From assembly GCA_919902495.1 (NCBI GenBank), contig CAKKRC010000013.1, positions 9,704 to 72,759 of the forward strand: DNA of 63,056 bases, read 5' to 3'. This stretch comes from Nitrospiria bacterium (GTDB lineage Bacteria; Nitrospirota; UBA9217). Position numbers and translations under genes: made by a program. The notes under the pieces were generated by a model that worked only from the letters and a program-made list of their open reading frames with translations, was not told the DNA's origin and searched no databases. This document shows positions 55,301 to 62,959 of the stretch, piece by piece (position 1 is the first letter of the stretch; each line of letters opens with the position of its first letter).

Positions 55301-57393
55301 TTCGTGAGCGGCTCGGCGACGCGGCGTGGTCGGACGCCATGCTCCAGCCGGCCCTCTTTCCGCTTGCCGAGATGGCCGGAGAGGTCCTGCGGCTCGAATG
55401 CATTCTCTACCGCGTTGAATGGCTGGAGGCACGCAGGGAGCTCCTGGGACCCGCCTACGTCGATCCCCTTTGTGTCGCCGGACAGCGCGCACTGCAGCGC
55501 GCCGTCGCACAGTTGGAGCATCTCGACCGTTCGTTCGGCAAAGCCTGGAACTGGATATCCCGCGACATCGACGTGCCTGAGGTGCGCGCATGTGACGCGG
55601 CCCTGGACCGGGTCATGGAAAAGATCGCTGCTCATCATGCGCGGACCGGTGCTGTGACCGTTCCCCTCCGCCTCCTCTCGATCGTCAGGCCCGTTGCCGA
55701 TCTCTCACCCGTTCCCCGGCTGTCCGAAGGAACGATCAGCGAACTGGTCTGGGAGATCGATCCTCTTGACCGGGCAGGATTGGAACAGACGCTCAGCCTT
55801 AAAGCCGCGAGCGGTCCGAACGTGACCGTTGATGTGCTCATGCCGGGCGGGGACGAGCGGGAACAGCTCCTGCGATCAAGCGCTCCGACCGCCGATCGTC
55901 TGATCAGGCTGGACACAAATGAACTGAGCGGGACGCTTCTGGCGGAGACCGTGCAGGGGCTTGAACTGAACGGGAGATACGACTGTATCGTCATGGGAGC
56001 GAGCGCCCTTGACGGAGTTCACGGCATCGCGGCATTTCTCGCCGGGGTTACGATGAGACCCTATCTGTCCGCTCCGCGCATAACGACGAGGTCCGACGGC
56101 AGGGGGATCGATGGCGCTGCTGTGCCGTCGGTCATCGGCATCACCCGCGGGTCGACGGGAATGGAGCACGACATCAACGACCTGGCGGCCGCGCTTTCAC
56201 GAAACGTCATAGTAGTGAAACCCTCGACTGGCACGCCCGCCCTGTCCCCGCGCTTCTCCCGGCCCGCTGCCGCATCTACCACGATGCAGGTCATCACCAC
56301 GGTCAAGGATACCGCCGCTTACCTCAAAGAGCATGCGGCAGCGGCAAGCGCATCAAAAACGGAAGCCTATACCGGGACCATCGGCAAGGGGAAACTGGCA
56401 GCGGGACCTGTTGTCTGGTCCGTCCTGGACCACGCCGAAGGAAAGGATGATATTGCAGGCCTCAGGGCTTGCCGCACCGCCTCGGACCTCTTCGGCAGGA
56501 ATGCCTGCACGCTCATCGCGGCTCCACGCGACCAATGGCCTTCCCTGCTCGGCCTCGCCCGGGCGAACGGACTGGAGCAGGCCTTCTGCTTAGATACGAA
56601 AGGCGGTGCTCTCTCTTCCTCGGGCAGGCTCCAGGTCCTCCGGCTCGTCGTGGAGGGAGCGGGCTCTCCCCTGATCTTCGCGGGATCGTCATGGAACGAT
56701 GCCTTCGGAACAGCAGCGGGTGAGTTTTCAATTAAGCATCCGGTCCAGCTTGCATCAGGCATCACCCATCTCAAGCGGAACGCCGACGGATATCTTGATG
56801 TTTCGATGGCTGCCTACGCGGGCAAGCTGATGAAACAGGAGCGCATAACCGACGGGTGCGCCTTCCTGACCATGAGCGGCGATGCCGAACTTCCCGATCA
56901 GAAAGGTCGCGCAGGCTTTACCGCAATAGCTGTGGATATTGACGTGAAGCCGGACTGGACAGCCCCGCTGCCGCCGCCCGTAGAACCGACGCTGTCCACC
57001 GCCGACGTGATCATCGACATCGGTTACGGCGTCAGGGACAAAGCAGGAATGGAATTGGCGAGGGAGCTCAAAAAGAAACTGGAAGGGATGGGACTCGCGC
57101 CCATGTTCGGCGCCACGCGCAAGGTCACGCAGGACCTGAAGCTCCTGCCGCTCGAGGCCCAGATCGGCCAGACCGGTGTGGCCGTGAACCCGAAGATCAT
57201 CATCTGCCTCGGCATCTCCGGCGCGCCGCAGCACATCGACTATCTCGGCACGCGCGCAGAGGTCCTGTGCTTCAACAAAGATCCGGAAGCCCCGCTCATG
57301 AAGCTGAACCAGACCCGGCCCTCCCCGCGCGTACACCCGATCGCGGGAGACCTGTTCGTGACGGTGCGGGAGCTGATCGGGAGGCTGAAGTGA
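49381..57393 (+). CDS. 2670-residue fusion: ETF:quinone oxidoreductase-like, two acyl-CoA dehydrogenase-like modules, EtfB, EtfA
   Basis: One uninterrupted frame. (1) Residues 1-~690: FAD-binding G-A-G-P-A-G-V-A-A-A at the N-terminus, a hydrophobic helix near 533-555, and the [4Fe-4S] ligands of ETF-QO, C637-P-A-x-V-Y then C661-x2-C664-x2-C667. (2) ~835-1200: a degenerate acyl-CoA dehydrogenase (G-V-S-I-S-S-T-P-A-I-G-F-R near 985; Q-V-F-G-G-F-A-F near 1160). (3) ~1350-2090: a full acyl-CoA dehydrogenase with L-T-E-P-T-A-G-S-D-S-G near 1604, W-I-T-N-G near 1728 and the catalytic-base motif I-Y-E1920-G-T-N-E. (4) ~2093-2320: EtfB-like. (5) ~2331-2670: EtfA-like with Q-I-G-Q-T-G and C-L-G-I-S-G-A-P-Q-H for FAD. 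Together they could carry electrons from acyl-CoA through ETF to quinone. Two dispersed repeats sit in frame. Confidence 0.9.
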   Translation: MNICRFDVVIIGAGPAGVAAAGALAGSGISVCLLEAGVYAGAENWSGCVYFTESLAAEDCFGSNAVASAPFERRVVRRGTLVHNGLDEVGLTLTDAGVFRDCFTVLRPIYDPYFAELARSKGAVLITKTTVTSLIRKSGRVVGVQTSRGPLYAEVVFIAEGDASHLVRSERLERVPEPHYLQGVKAVLSLPPEMIEKRFGLDQGEGAAFEILVRNASIAGRTAKLNVGGFLYTNRDSLSLGYVLPLDNLKKNYHGDHDRLFAWLRGLPAISDLAKDATLSAYGTKIIRSGGWRERPVLVEDGLAVGGASAGLGIDIPFPNFTGPAAATGLYFARGVKALLKDGHGLDAKNLTRAYLAPLKESVYGRNAQYLSRWPGYFGRSSVLFGRTTDILCGSAHFLSSGSLIETGRFLRGHLLSFRALMGSITDNVSAVSALRLGKPMITTLLNPATVAAWIGNQFKAAPSRDNKLALVLNIRGKKIDAASLPWPIGGLLRRLSPSLSQALAAIYANTDEPVEDRFAKAVRLMLRSFRLTDIIVLPAFGSLLFLIALGTAIGDAFRFYILKVSVEKLLAEPVMAYNDAQRKARDLDAVKPWVSLEAKLATNTYHVGSASHIRALWPGSIAEQPDMSRTSLWWVCPAKVYGYDAPLMGRGKVTVNWENCIKCESCWRSEPGKALWGRFTDHGLIYRPESGAMAGLLGSMKQSARMQAPAKPPHVVDQKLWYVSGNIASAVTSVMNAATAFRDSLEHLPASPDAGRCSWPHSLGTRLIERMTNLEDLLRADERPDAAGEIAEEKALIRICRGGPAWPPESGQPHRVAPTEFRTLTANRLFHCRYAVSRLEDQLRSWTAGPLPSSSGAAPSAAAEGATPAYDDLSRLFPDRVVKQWEELPLPREWAEKLGQLLLEYRHSARSVIRGLSSVSPALGLIAARQREAMNILDHAGRRVVHGICAFSGENIVIAESSEGRRMTGTLRFVPTAASTALLLIIDGKGILIPFTAPGVSISSTPAIGFRAAALSRITLDCPVKYEDFFPVRESGEIDHASYLAIALGAGDYLSRRAKEHAASRVQFPGQMLDTEGRDGIAKLGAVKALVARVEAWRLLLETLYDVHSALGTSHSALVTDSQSAIRNPQSAIGLLSSSLAAFAFGPENGCMAYDAGQVFGGFAFSEDDLLSRSYRDSSLFRFLSPGYGAAEALQRDLSGKDLGKILSQELGSLSGISGSPLAPLVKQWNEVRTAYENIHVGSDALLTGDAAALLIGIRALLAVIEQRLNEGASMEQEAASAEVLLGIAEKAIMKAALSAGSGAVSPAALFPAAPDVAAVALDQDYESFCARKGRHHRSGTFLASLFDRSPRYVPEMQLHDPKLRQLWSELTDWFQANGSGRRFEGMHFERYVEQLHNLPPEFLAAVKRNKWLATTIPASEDGLGWRKAGYYVLNSAAGSFGDAAACLLIMANTSIGTTPVLLGLEDELPRVREELAPLARDPKRLGEIGVRMRRLVASFTNPSPGWIRKEYTAIMKLVDGRIRRTRVVKYLSANFLRAFYGAGIAGKRGDFGQFMSGLAHAASLFERIMPEVANALEELPRRERAHKLFLRNLGHGGVSAFALTEPTAGSDSGGVKTMAVLRTAMLSPLPDGRYVFSPTSELDKCRRYLIDADRVEFSRDGMAYRTPDDTLCPIRYDRYDYAADEGVRYYEHQGTVCEFHDIGQVRQTATGPMYEYYSLTGAKMWITNGSLASQFCLYAQTPEGVTGFMVDRHAEGLKVGADEQKTGQRGSPTNEISLDNARVPREAVIGYEGHGQVNALETLNVGRCGLAAVAGALARKLLAEASVNIPPTVQRDRLLGEAAAIQFGSESLAYYLIGLFDRPHESVRMESAIAKYVCSEDVHEIISLIERAYGPAGQTEQFLLEKARRDARILNIYEGTNEVQRFLILKDLIAQAADWPLLPERVPERPDDDAAMTLGRWKNRIRAHVLAVRERLGDAAWSDAMLQPALFPLAEMAGEVLRLECILYRVEWLEARRELLGPAYVDPLCVAGQRALQRAVAQLEHLDRSFGKAWNWISRDIDVPEVRACDAALDRVMEKIAAHHARTGAVTVPLRLLSIVRPVADLSPVPRLSEGTISELVWEIDPLDRAGLEQTLSLKAASGPNVTVDVLMPGGDEREQLLRSSAPTADRLIRLDTNELSGTLLAETVQGLELNGRYDCIVMGASALDGVHGIAAFLAGVTMRPYLSAPRITTRSDGRGIDGAAVPSVIGITRGSTGMEHDINDLAAALSRNVIVVKPSTGTPALSPRFSRPAAASTTMQVITTVKDTAAYLKEHAAAASASKTEAYTGTIGKGKLAAGPVVWSVLDHAEGKDDIAGLRACRTASDLFGRNACTLIAAPRDQWPSLLGLARANGLEQAFCLDTKGGALSSSGRLQVLRLVVEGAGSPLIFAGSSWNDAFGTAAGEFSIKHPVQLASGITHLKRNADGYLDVSMAAYAGKLMKQERITDGCAFLTMSGDAELPDQKGRAGFTAIAVDIDVKPDWTAPLPPPVEPTLSTADVIIDIGYGVRDKAGMELARELKKKLEGMGLAPMFGATRKVTQDLKLLPLEAQIGQTGVAVNPKIIICLGISGAPQHIDYLGTRAEVLCFNKDPEAPLMKLNQTRPSPRVHPIAGDLFVTVRELIGRLK
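51782..51839. repeat. MITE-like palindrome inserted in frame in the giant fusion
   Basis: Begins gtaggggcggccctgcgtgg and ends gggttgcccctac; the ends are inverted. It occupies codons 801-820, exactly 20 codons, between the ETF-QO-like and first dehydrogenase-like modules. Confidence 0.8.
52705..52781. repeat. Tandem 'cgcactc / atccgcaa' tract inside the giant fusion
   Basis: Imperfect 7-8 base repeats, translated as S-A-L-G-T-S-H-S-A-L and Q-S-A-I-R-N-P-Q-S-A-I. It separates two C-terminal helices of the first dehydrogenase-like module. Confidence 0.8.
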
Positions 57394-57416
57394 TCTGCAC
57401 GGATGAAGCTGAAACG

Positions 57417-57809
57417 ATGGCAATCCAATATATCACCGGCAGAGCTCTGACGCTGGCGGCCTGTACGCTGCTCCTCGCGGCGTGCTGTTCCGGTTGTCTG
57501 TTCGAGCCGACAAAAGGAACGCTCACCCTTGACGAGCAGAAACAGCTGATAAGGCAAACGGAGCATTCCTATTCGCTGCCCCAAGAGCAGCAGGGTATGG
57601 GGTTGAGGCAGGTCGAGTGCAATCGGGAGGCCCTGGAGGAAAAGGGCTGGCACGCGGGAGATTATCTTCTCGATGCTGTCTCCGGCAACAGATCAAAGTG
57701 CGAACCCGTCATGAAGTCGTCGCCGGATGTCATGAAGGACAACCACGGGGCGATCGATGCCGTTATCGACAAGAATCTCAAGGATGCCCTGGATAATTTG
57801 AAAAAATGA
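57417..57809 (+). CDS. Small lipoprotein
   Basis: 130 residues from MAIQYITGRALTLAACTLLL with a lipobox C-C-S-G-C. The mature part is charged and helical with two further cysteines (V-E-C near 70, S-K-C near 93); I do not recognise a family. It starts 23 bases after the stop of the giant fusion gene and is probably co-transcribed with it, so it may be a membrane partner. A strong hairpin follows. Confidence 0.65.
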   Translation: MAIQYITGRALTLAACTLLLAACCSGCLFEPTKGTLTLDEQKQLIRQTEHSYSLPQEQQGMGLRQVECNREALEEKGWHAGDYLLDAVSGNRSKCEPVMKSSPDVMKDNHGAIDAVIDKNLKDALDNLKK

Positions 57810-57853
57810 CGCTCCCCCGATGCGCCCTTTGCCATCGGCGCCGAAAACAGCGC

Positions 57854-57880
57854 GGACCGGAAGGAAACCCCTTCCGGTCC
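57854..57880. terminator. Hairpin between convergent genes
   Basis: GGACCGGAAGG pairs perfectly with CCTTCCGGTCC over a 5-base loop. It lies between a plus-strand lipoprotein gene and a minus-strand hemerythrin gene. Four T follow on the minus strand only, so it is a moderate terminator at best. Confidence 0.55.
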
Positions 57881-57914
57881 GATGCGCTTCGGCTCTCTCC
57901 GCTTCTGCCTTTAT

Positions 57915-58328
57915 CTACTTCGGCGGCATCTTCTCCGCCAGGAACACGCCCATCCTGTTATCGACCGTGGCGATATGATCGGTGAACCAGTCGTTGAGCT
58001 TGCGCACGATATCGACGCCCAGAAAGGTCGTGCTCTCTCCCTGCGCCTGCAGGGTGGTGAACTTTTCCTTCAGGGCGGCCAGGTCCTTGAGGAACGTTTC
58101 GTGCTCGGCCTTGTGCAGGAGGATGCCGGGATAGTTGTACCGCAGCATGTATTTGACCTCCGTGTCGAAATGCTCCACCGCATACTGTTCCAGGAACTTC
58201 AGCGTATTGCGAACTGCGTCGCTGCTCTGGCCTCTTCGCATGGCATCGCGCAGGTGGTCCATGCGTTCGAGAAGCTCCTCATGCTGCCTGTCGATCTCCT
58301 CAATGCCTATTGTCAATCCCTGGTCCAC
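57915..58328 (-). CDS. Bacteriohemerythrin
   Basis: 138 residues from a GTG at 58328 with GGAAAGGAG just upstream; an earlier frame start would add a repeat-derived extension. All di-iron ligands are visible: I-D-R-Q-H-E-E-L near 13, H-F-D-T-E near 58, Y-P-G-I-L-L-H-K-A-E-H near 74, and W-F-T-D-H-I-A-T-V-D near 117. Hemerythrin domains bind O2 at a non-heme di-iron centre and serve oxygen sensing, storage or delivery. A second such gene lies at 61135-61578. Confidence 0.9.
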   Translation of the reverse strand: MDQGLTIGIEEIDRQHEELLERMDHLRDAMRRGQSSDAVRNTLKFLEQYAVEHFDTEVKYMLRYNYPGILLHKAEHETFLKDLAALKEKFTTLQAQGESTTFLGVDIVRKLNDWFTDHIATVDNRMGVFLAEKMPPK

Positions 58329-58406
58329 GGTGGCTCCTTTCCATATATCCGGCAGGGCGCTTTCGGCATACCTACAGCACACACTGACGAGGTGTCCGGG
58401 CTTTAT

Positions 58407-58510
58407 TACTATCCCCTCCCTGCGATGGGAGGGGACTAAGGGGAGGGTGAAGAATCTATCGTTCATACTCGTCACCCCCACCTAACCTCCCCCATCAAGG
58501 GGGAGGAACC
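58407..58510. repeat. Inverted 'gggaggggactaaggggaggg / cctcccccatcaagggggagg' repeat
   Basis: Two palindromic G/C-rich units face each other around the upstream region of the hemerythrin gene. It is intergenic and of REP type. Confidence 0.6.
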
Positions 58511-58526
58511 AGTAGGGTAACCGTAA

Positions 58527-60959
58527 TTACAAGTTCAATTGCTGGTAGATCCGGCTCATGACCTCTTCGGCGGTCTTCCCCCGCACGCTGTATCCCTTCG
58601 AGTCAAAATCGAAATAGGCATACCCGAAGGAATAGCATCCCTGCACCCACGTCGTCTCTGCAAAGGCCCAGAGCACCGCTTCGTAGGCCATTGCCTGCTC
58701 GTCCCAATCGCTCACCGGGGAAGTCAACGCCGGCAGGAAATCATCGATCTCGCGGTCATAGACACCGTAGGTCTGCTGTGCCGACGAATCTGCGGAATAG
58801 TAGGCAATTTCTGAAAATACGATCGATTTGCCAGTGTACTTTGAGAGAGAGAGAAGTGGAAGATATTTCGACTGCAATTCCGCCTTCGCTGCGTTATACA
58901 GGTCCCCGATCGTCGCTGTCGGCGATGAGGTGAGTTTCACCCACCACTTGTCACCCAGGTAGTCCAACTGCTGGTACCAGTCGTACTCGGGCCGTTCGAC
59001 ATGATAGTCTGTCGTGATCTTGCCCCTATAGACACCAACCGACGTTTTTTTAATCCCTGCAATTACTTCTTTCCATTTTTGATTGATGTGTGCCGTCGGC
59101 ACTGCAAGAATATCATCCGCCCAGTTGAAGTTGCCCAGGATCATCATCTCCACGCCTTCCTGCTCGGCGATCGCGGCATGATACCGGTACATTGCCTTGA
59201 CCTGATCGAAGAACTGGTCGTACCACTCATTCGTGTGGGGATCAGTAAAGGCTGACTCCTCAACTGTTGACGAAGGGAATGGGAATGGCCGCAAGGCCAC
59301 CTTCAGGCCCTGCGCCTTTGCGGCCCTGATGTGGTCCACCAGCTCCTCGGTGGTGAAGGAGTTCCATCCGCGGTCGATGATCGGCGGGTCCACGCTCACG
59401 AGCCCCCAGACCGAGGGGATATGGACCCACTGGGCGTTCTTCTCCTTGATGCGCTGGACCGACGGGACGATGAGGGGCCTCCAGGCAGGCCGCCAGTAAT
59501 CGATAAGTTCCACGCCGGTCTGGAACGAACCCGTCGTGCGGGATACGACCGTGCCGGTCATGCTGGTCGTGACGGTGGGGAGCGACGTCTCGCGCATCTG
59601 GTGGCGCCATTCTGTTATCGTGTCGGTCGAGGTCACTGCCGAGACCGGCACAAGCGTCCGGTAGGCCGGCGGGTTCGTGTCCGTGCCGACCGTTTCCAGA
59701 CCGATGGCAGCGTCGCCGTTCCGGACATAGCGGTAGTTCAGCGTGCTGCCGGGGTCCGTGTACAGGATGTACTGCCACTGTCCCGGGCCTTGCTTCCACA
59801 TGCGAAGCGGTTCATACCCGCCCCACCCGTCCGTCGTCACATAGACCGTGTCGGTCACGGTCGGCGAGGTCGCGGTCAGCGTGACGGGGACCTGGGTGGA
59901 AGCTTTTCAGGAGACGACCGTGTCATCGAGGGTCATGGCTCCGGTTACGCAGAACGAGCGGACGACATCCGCGCCGATCGCATCGCGTTCGTGGTTGATG
60001 CGGAAGTCTCCCAGCGTGTAGCGGTACTGGTAGCACGACCCCTTTCCCAGCACCGCGGCATAGGTCCATGTCCTGCCGCTCGTAGAGGTCAAGTCTATCG
60101 CGCGGCTCGGGTCAATAGCTGAACCCTCGAAAACGGGGAACATCCCGAGACGGTACGCATCACCGTAGATCCGCGGCACCGCGTTCGCGGGCGTGTCGAC
60201 CGGTACGGTCACCCGGAAGGTTACGGTCACCGAGGATGCCGAAGCCAGCATGAAGTCCTTTGTAGCCGTACCGGCCGCGGGCACGGTGGCCTCTGCCATC
60301 TTCGGCTGGTATTCTCCGTTGTCCGTATGCACCGTGACGCTGCAGGGTCCCGCTGGCACGCCCTTGATGCTGTAGGACCCGTCCCACCTGGTCATGGTCT
60401 GGTACGGCCCCGCGGATACGGCCGCTCCCATGACCGGCTGCCAGATCTGATCGGTGACCGTTCCAATAAGCGTGCCCGTGGACCCGGTCGCGAGCGATCC
60501 CTCCCAGCAGGCGATCGTATCGTTCACGACGGCGTTCTTCACGACCAGGACCTCCCGGAAATGGAACTGCCCCTGCCGGTGCTCATAGGACTCTTCCCTG
60601 TCCCAGTCCCCGTTCAGCCGGTAGGTGTAGCGGAGGATCGTCCCTTCCGGCGCCGAGATCGTCGCTTCCCAGGTACCCGTGCTTCCCGAGACCAGGGTCA
60701 TAGTCGTGTCATTTTCATTACCGAAGATCATTCCGGTGCGCAGCGTGACAGGGCCCGATGTATTTGACGGGTCGGTCACCAATAATTTCATGGACACCAG
60801 CCCGGGCCTGTTCGACACGCCCTGTGGTGCGGGTTTGGAACCTCCACCGCCGCAGCCGGCCAGCAGGGCAACGGCGCTAAGCAGCGCCAGGCACGAAAAC
60901 AGGGAAGCTGGAAAGGTCCGTATCTTCACCGGGATATTATCATGCGGATCGGTCAGCAT
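58527..60959 (-). pseudogene. Secreted glycoside-hydrolase-like lipoprotein interrupted by in-frame UGA
   Basis: 811 codons if the UGA at 59907-59909 is crossed. The chain starts M-L-T-D-P-H-D-N (ATG at 60959, AAAGGAG upstream), has a lipobox L-L-A-G-C-G-G-G-G, two starch-binding-like beta domains (Y-T-Y-R-L-N-G-D-W; Y-Q-Y-R-Y-T-L-G-D) around a carboxypeptidase-regulatory-like domain (G-T-V-T-D-Q...G-S-Y-S-I-K-G-V-P-A-G), then D-D-T-V-V-S-UGA-K-A-S-T-Q-V-P-V-T in the same frame, another beta domain, and a TIM-barrel hydrolase (V-H-I-P-S-V-W-G-L; F-S-E-I-A-Y-Y). I expect Trp at the UGA by family pattern, so a TGG to TGA mutation is likeliest; readthrough or recoding is the alternative. Confidence 0.75.
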
Positions 60960-61134
60960 AGAAGTCTCCTTTGGGAAAGGCTCAACCGGCGGCGGCCGCG
61001 GGGCCATGCTGCGGGGAGAAAAGGCCGTAGTATTGCCGCCGTGAAATAATATAGCCGCCGCGAAGGGATGAGTCAATGGGAAATGACGGTAGGGTGCCCG
61101 AAGGAGAGAAGTGATCTGTCCTGCCTGAAGGCGG

Positions 61135-61578
61135 TCAGCCGCGCTCAGACAGGTAGTCCGCCATCTTGCGGTCGTGGACAAGGATATGCTCGGTAAGCCA
61201 CTTTTCGAGACGGTGTTCCACATCGACGGCGAGGAACGAAAGGACCTCGCCTCGCGACTCGAGGTCCATGGCCGTCTTCTTGAACTCTGCGATGGTCTTC
61301 GCAAAGGCCTCATGCTCCGCCCGATGCACGAGAATGCCCGGGTAGTTGTGCCGCCGCATGTAGCCTTCTTCCGCGCGAAAATGTTCGTCGATGAACGTGT
61401 CGAGGTACCGGAGCGTCTTCATCAGCTTGTCCCTGCCGCCGGAACCTTCGATCAGGGCACGGCGGAGGCCGACCATATGCATGAAGAAAGCCTGGTGCTG
61501 ATCATCCAGTTCGCCGATCCCCAGGTTCAGTTCGTTCAGTATTTTCTCGGTCTCCAGGTCGATGCCGCTGTCTTCCAT
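61135..61578 (-). CDS. Bacteriohemerythrin
   Basis: 147 residues. The di-iron ligands are complete: L-D-D-Q-H-Q-A-F near 25, H-F-R-A-E-E near 66, Y-P-G-I-L-V-H-R-A-E-H near 79 and W-L-T-E-H-I-L-V-H-D near 128. Related to but clearly different from the protein at 57915-58328. The two lie on either side of the interrupted hydrolase gene on the same strand. Expected to be cytosolic and O2-binding. Confidence 0.9.
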   Translation of the reverse strand: MEDSGIDLETEKILNELNLGIGELDDQHQAFFMHMVGLRRALIEGSGGRDKLMKTLRYLDTFIDEHFRAEEGYMRRHNYPGILVHRAEHEAFAKTIAEFKKTAMDLESRGEVLSFLAVDVEHRLEKWLTEHILVHDRKMADYLSERG

Positions 61579-61721
61579 AGGTTTCCATCCGATCCGCGCT
61601 AGTAATGATTGTTCAAAAGGTAGCAGACAAAGCAGGAGGTGTCAAGAAACCGCGGGAAAAGGCCTGTCCGGCTGGACGGACCCGGGGGGATTTTTCACAA
61701 AAGGAGTCGTTTCGATCCGCA

Positions 61722-62552
61722 TTACAGGACCGGGGCAGACGGCATGTACAGAACATTGGCCTTTCCCTGTCCCTTTTTCTCGATAAAGTCCTTGACCGGG
61801 GCATAATCGCGCTTCTGGAGACTGTTCACTATCGTCTGGGCCTCGCCGTCGTCGATGTCGTCTGGGGAAATGGACGATATCTCGGGAACGACAAATGCCG
61901 GGATCTTGTCCACATAGGTCGTTAGCTGATTGTAGAACTCCCGTTGACACCGTCCGATGTATCCTCCGCCGATCAGCACCTTGTCCGCCTTGACCCTCTG
62001 CAGGAATCCGTAGAGCGTCACCATCGTATCCGTGCTCAGCGCTCCGCTGCTCGACGTTTCCGAATAGATGTAGTAGACCAGCGGGCTGGACTTGGTGGAA
62101 GAGTTCAGGAAGAACGTGTAGGACAAGGGTGCGAGGCTGTCACTCTGATAGTTGCCCGGCAGCACGAGGATCAGCAGGTTATCGGTCTTCGCTATCTCAC
62201 CGATGAAGCGGGCCTCGTTGTCGAGCTGGAACTTCAGCAGGTCGTACTTGGACTCGCGGTAGGTGCTCCTGCGCTCCTCGCGGAAGAAGAGCGAGTATGC
62301 CGGATGCACCATGATCGTGACCGCCCTGCCCCGGAGGGAGTGCGGCACGGCATCGGCAGAGGTCGCATTCAGCCTGGCGATCGCCAGCGGCTCCGGGGAC
62401 TGAGGATAGCGGTGGAGTATCTCCGTAAAGCGCTTTGCCTGCGTATCGGAAGTCGTACAGCCGGCCGCGGCAAGGAGGACCAGGGCGGCGAGGGCAGAGA
62501 GCAGCCGCCGGGTGATCCGCGGCGTTCCTGTTATGGTTTCACGGTGCATCAT
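61722..62552 (-). CDS. Lipoprotein of unknown function
   Basis: 277 residues from MMHRETITGTPRITRR with a lipobox L-L-A-A-A-G-C. The mature part has an alternating alpha/beta look (A-V-T-I-M-V-H-P-A-Y-S-L-F; N-L-L-I-L-V-L-P-G-N-Y; K-V-L-I-G-G-G-Y-I-G-R-C), so it may adopt a Rossmann-like fold. I do not recognise the family. It ends about 140 bases before the hemerythrin gene. Confidence 0.65.
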   Translation of the reverse strand: MMHRETITGTPRITRRLLSALAALVLLAAAGCTTSDTQAKRFTEILHRYPQSPEPLAIARLNATSADAVPHSLRGRAVTIMVHPAYSLFFREERRSTYRESKYDLLKFQLDNEARFIGEIAKTDNLLILVLPGNYQSDSLAPLSYTFFLNSSTKSSPLVYYIYSETSSSGALSTDTMVTLYGFLQRVKADKVLIGGGYIGRCQREFYNQLTTYVDKIPAFVVPEISSISPDDIDDGEAQTIVNSLQKRDYAPVKDFIEKKGQGKANVLYMPSAPVL

Positions 62553-62679
62553 GATGGTGACGTTGAAACCCCTGTTTCTTCGCGGCACGATGCCGTGGAG
62601 CGGATGTTCCTGTTCTCGCTGCTAAGGCTGGGATGCTCCGGGCAGGGGGAAAGACGGGGCTTGCAGGCACACACGTCGT

Positions 62680-62847
62680 TCATGCGCGGTTGCTGGGACG
62701 GAGGGCGATCTTCTCCCATGTTGCTTCATCAAGTTCGTCCAGGTACTCGTTGATCGGAAACTCCTTGCCGCACGACGTGCAGCGTATGGTAACCTTCCTT
62801 CAGCCGATCTTGAGCACCACTTCCTGACTGCAGGCCTTGCACTTCAT
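62680..62847 (-). pseudogene. Small zinc-ribbon protein interrupted by in-frame UGA
   Basis: 56 codons from M-K-C-K-A-C-S-Q-E-V-V-L-K-I-G; codon 16 (62800-62802) is UGA; the frame continues R-K-V-T-I-R-C-T-S-C-G-K-E-F-P and N-E-Y-L-D-E-L-D-E-A-T-W-E-K. The two CxxC pairs flank the UGA and are both needed for a zinc ribbon, so the downstream part is clearly the same gene. A stem GCUGCAC/GUGCGGC with loop GUC lies 23 nt after the UGA, but it falls in the C-T-S-C codons, which pair with each other by nature. Nonsense mutation, sequencing error or selenocysteine are all possible. Confidence 0.6.
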
Positions 62848-62910
62848 GCAAACCTCGACAAAAGAACTTCAGAACGTCCACCACGGAGGCACGGAGTAAG
62901 GCGAATGCTG

Positions 62911-62952
62911 TTGTCCTGTCTCCGCGTCCCCCTGTCCCCGTGTCCCCGCGTC
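62911..62952. repeat. Tandem 'cccctgtccccgtgtc' tract downstream of aspS
   Basis: Same family of short direct repeats as at 2549-2588 and 28081-28168; it lies just after the aspS stop. Confidence 0.75.
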
Positions 62953-62959
62953 CGGTTTA

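Noticed and set aside
59866..59906. SECIS after the UGA of the hydrolase gene
   Set aside because: Only a GGUC/GACC stem with a large loop starting with C can be drawn; no G at the first loop positions, and the family expects Trp.
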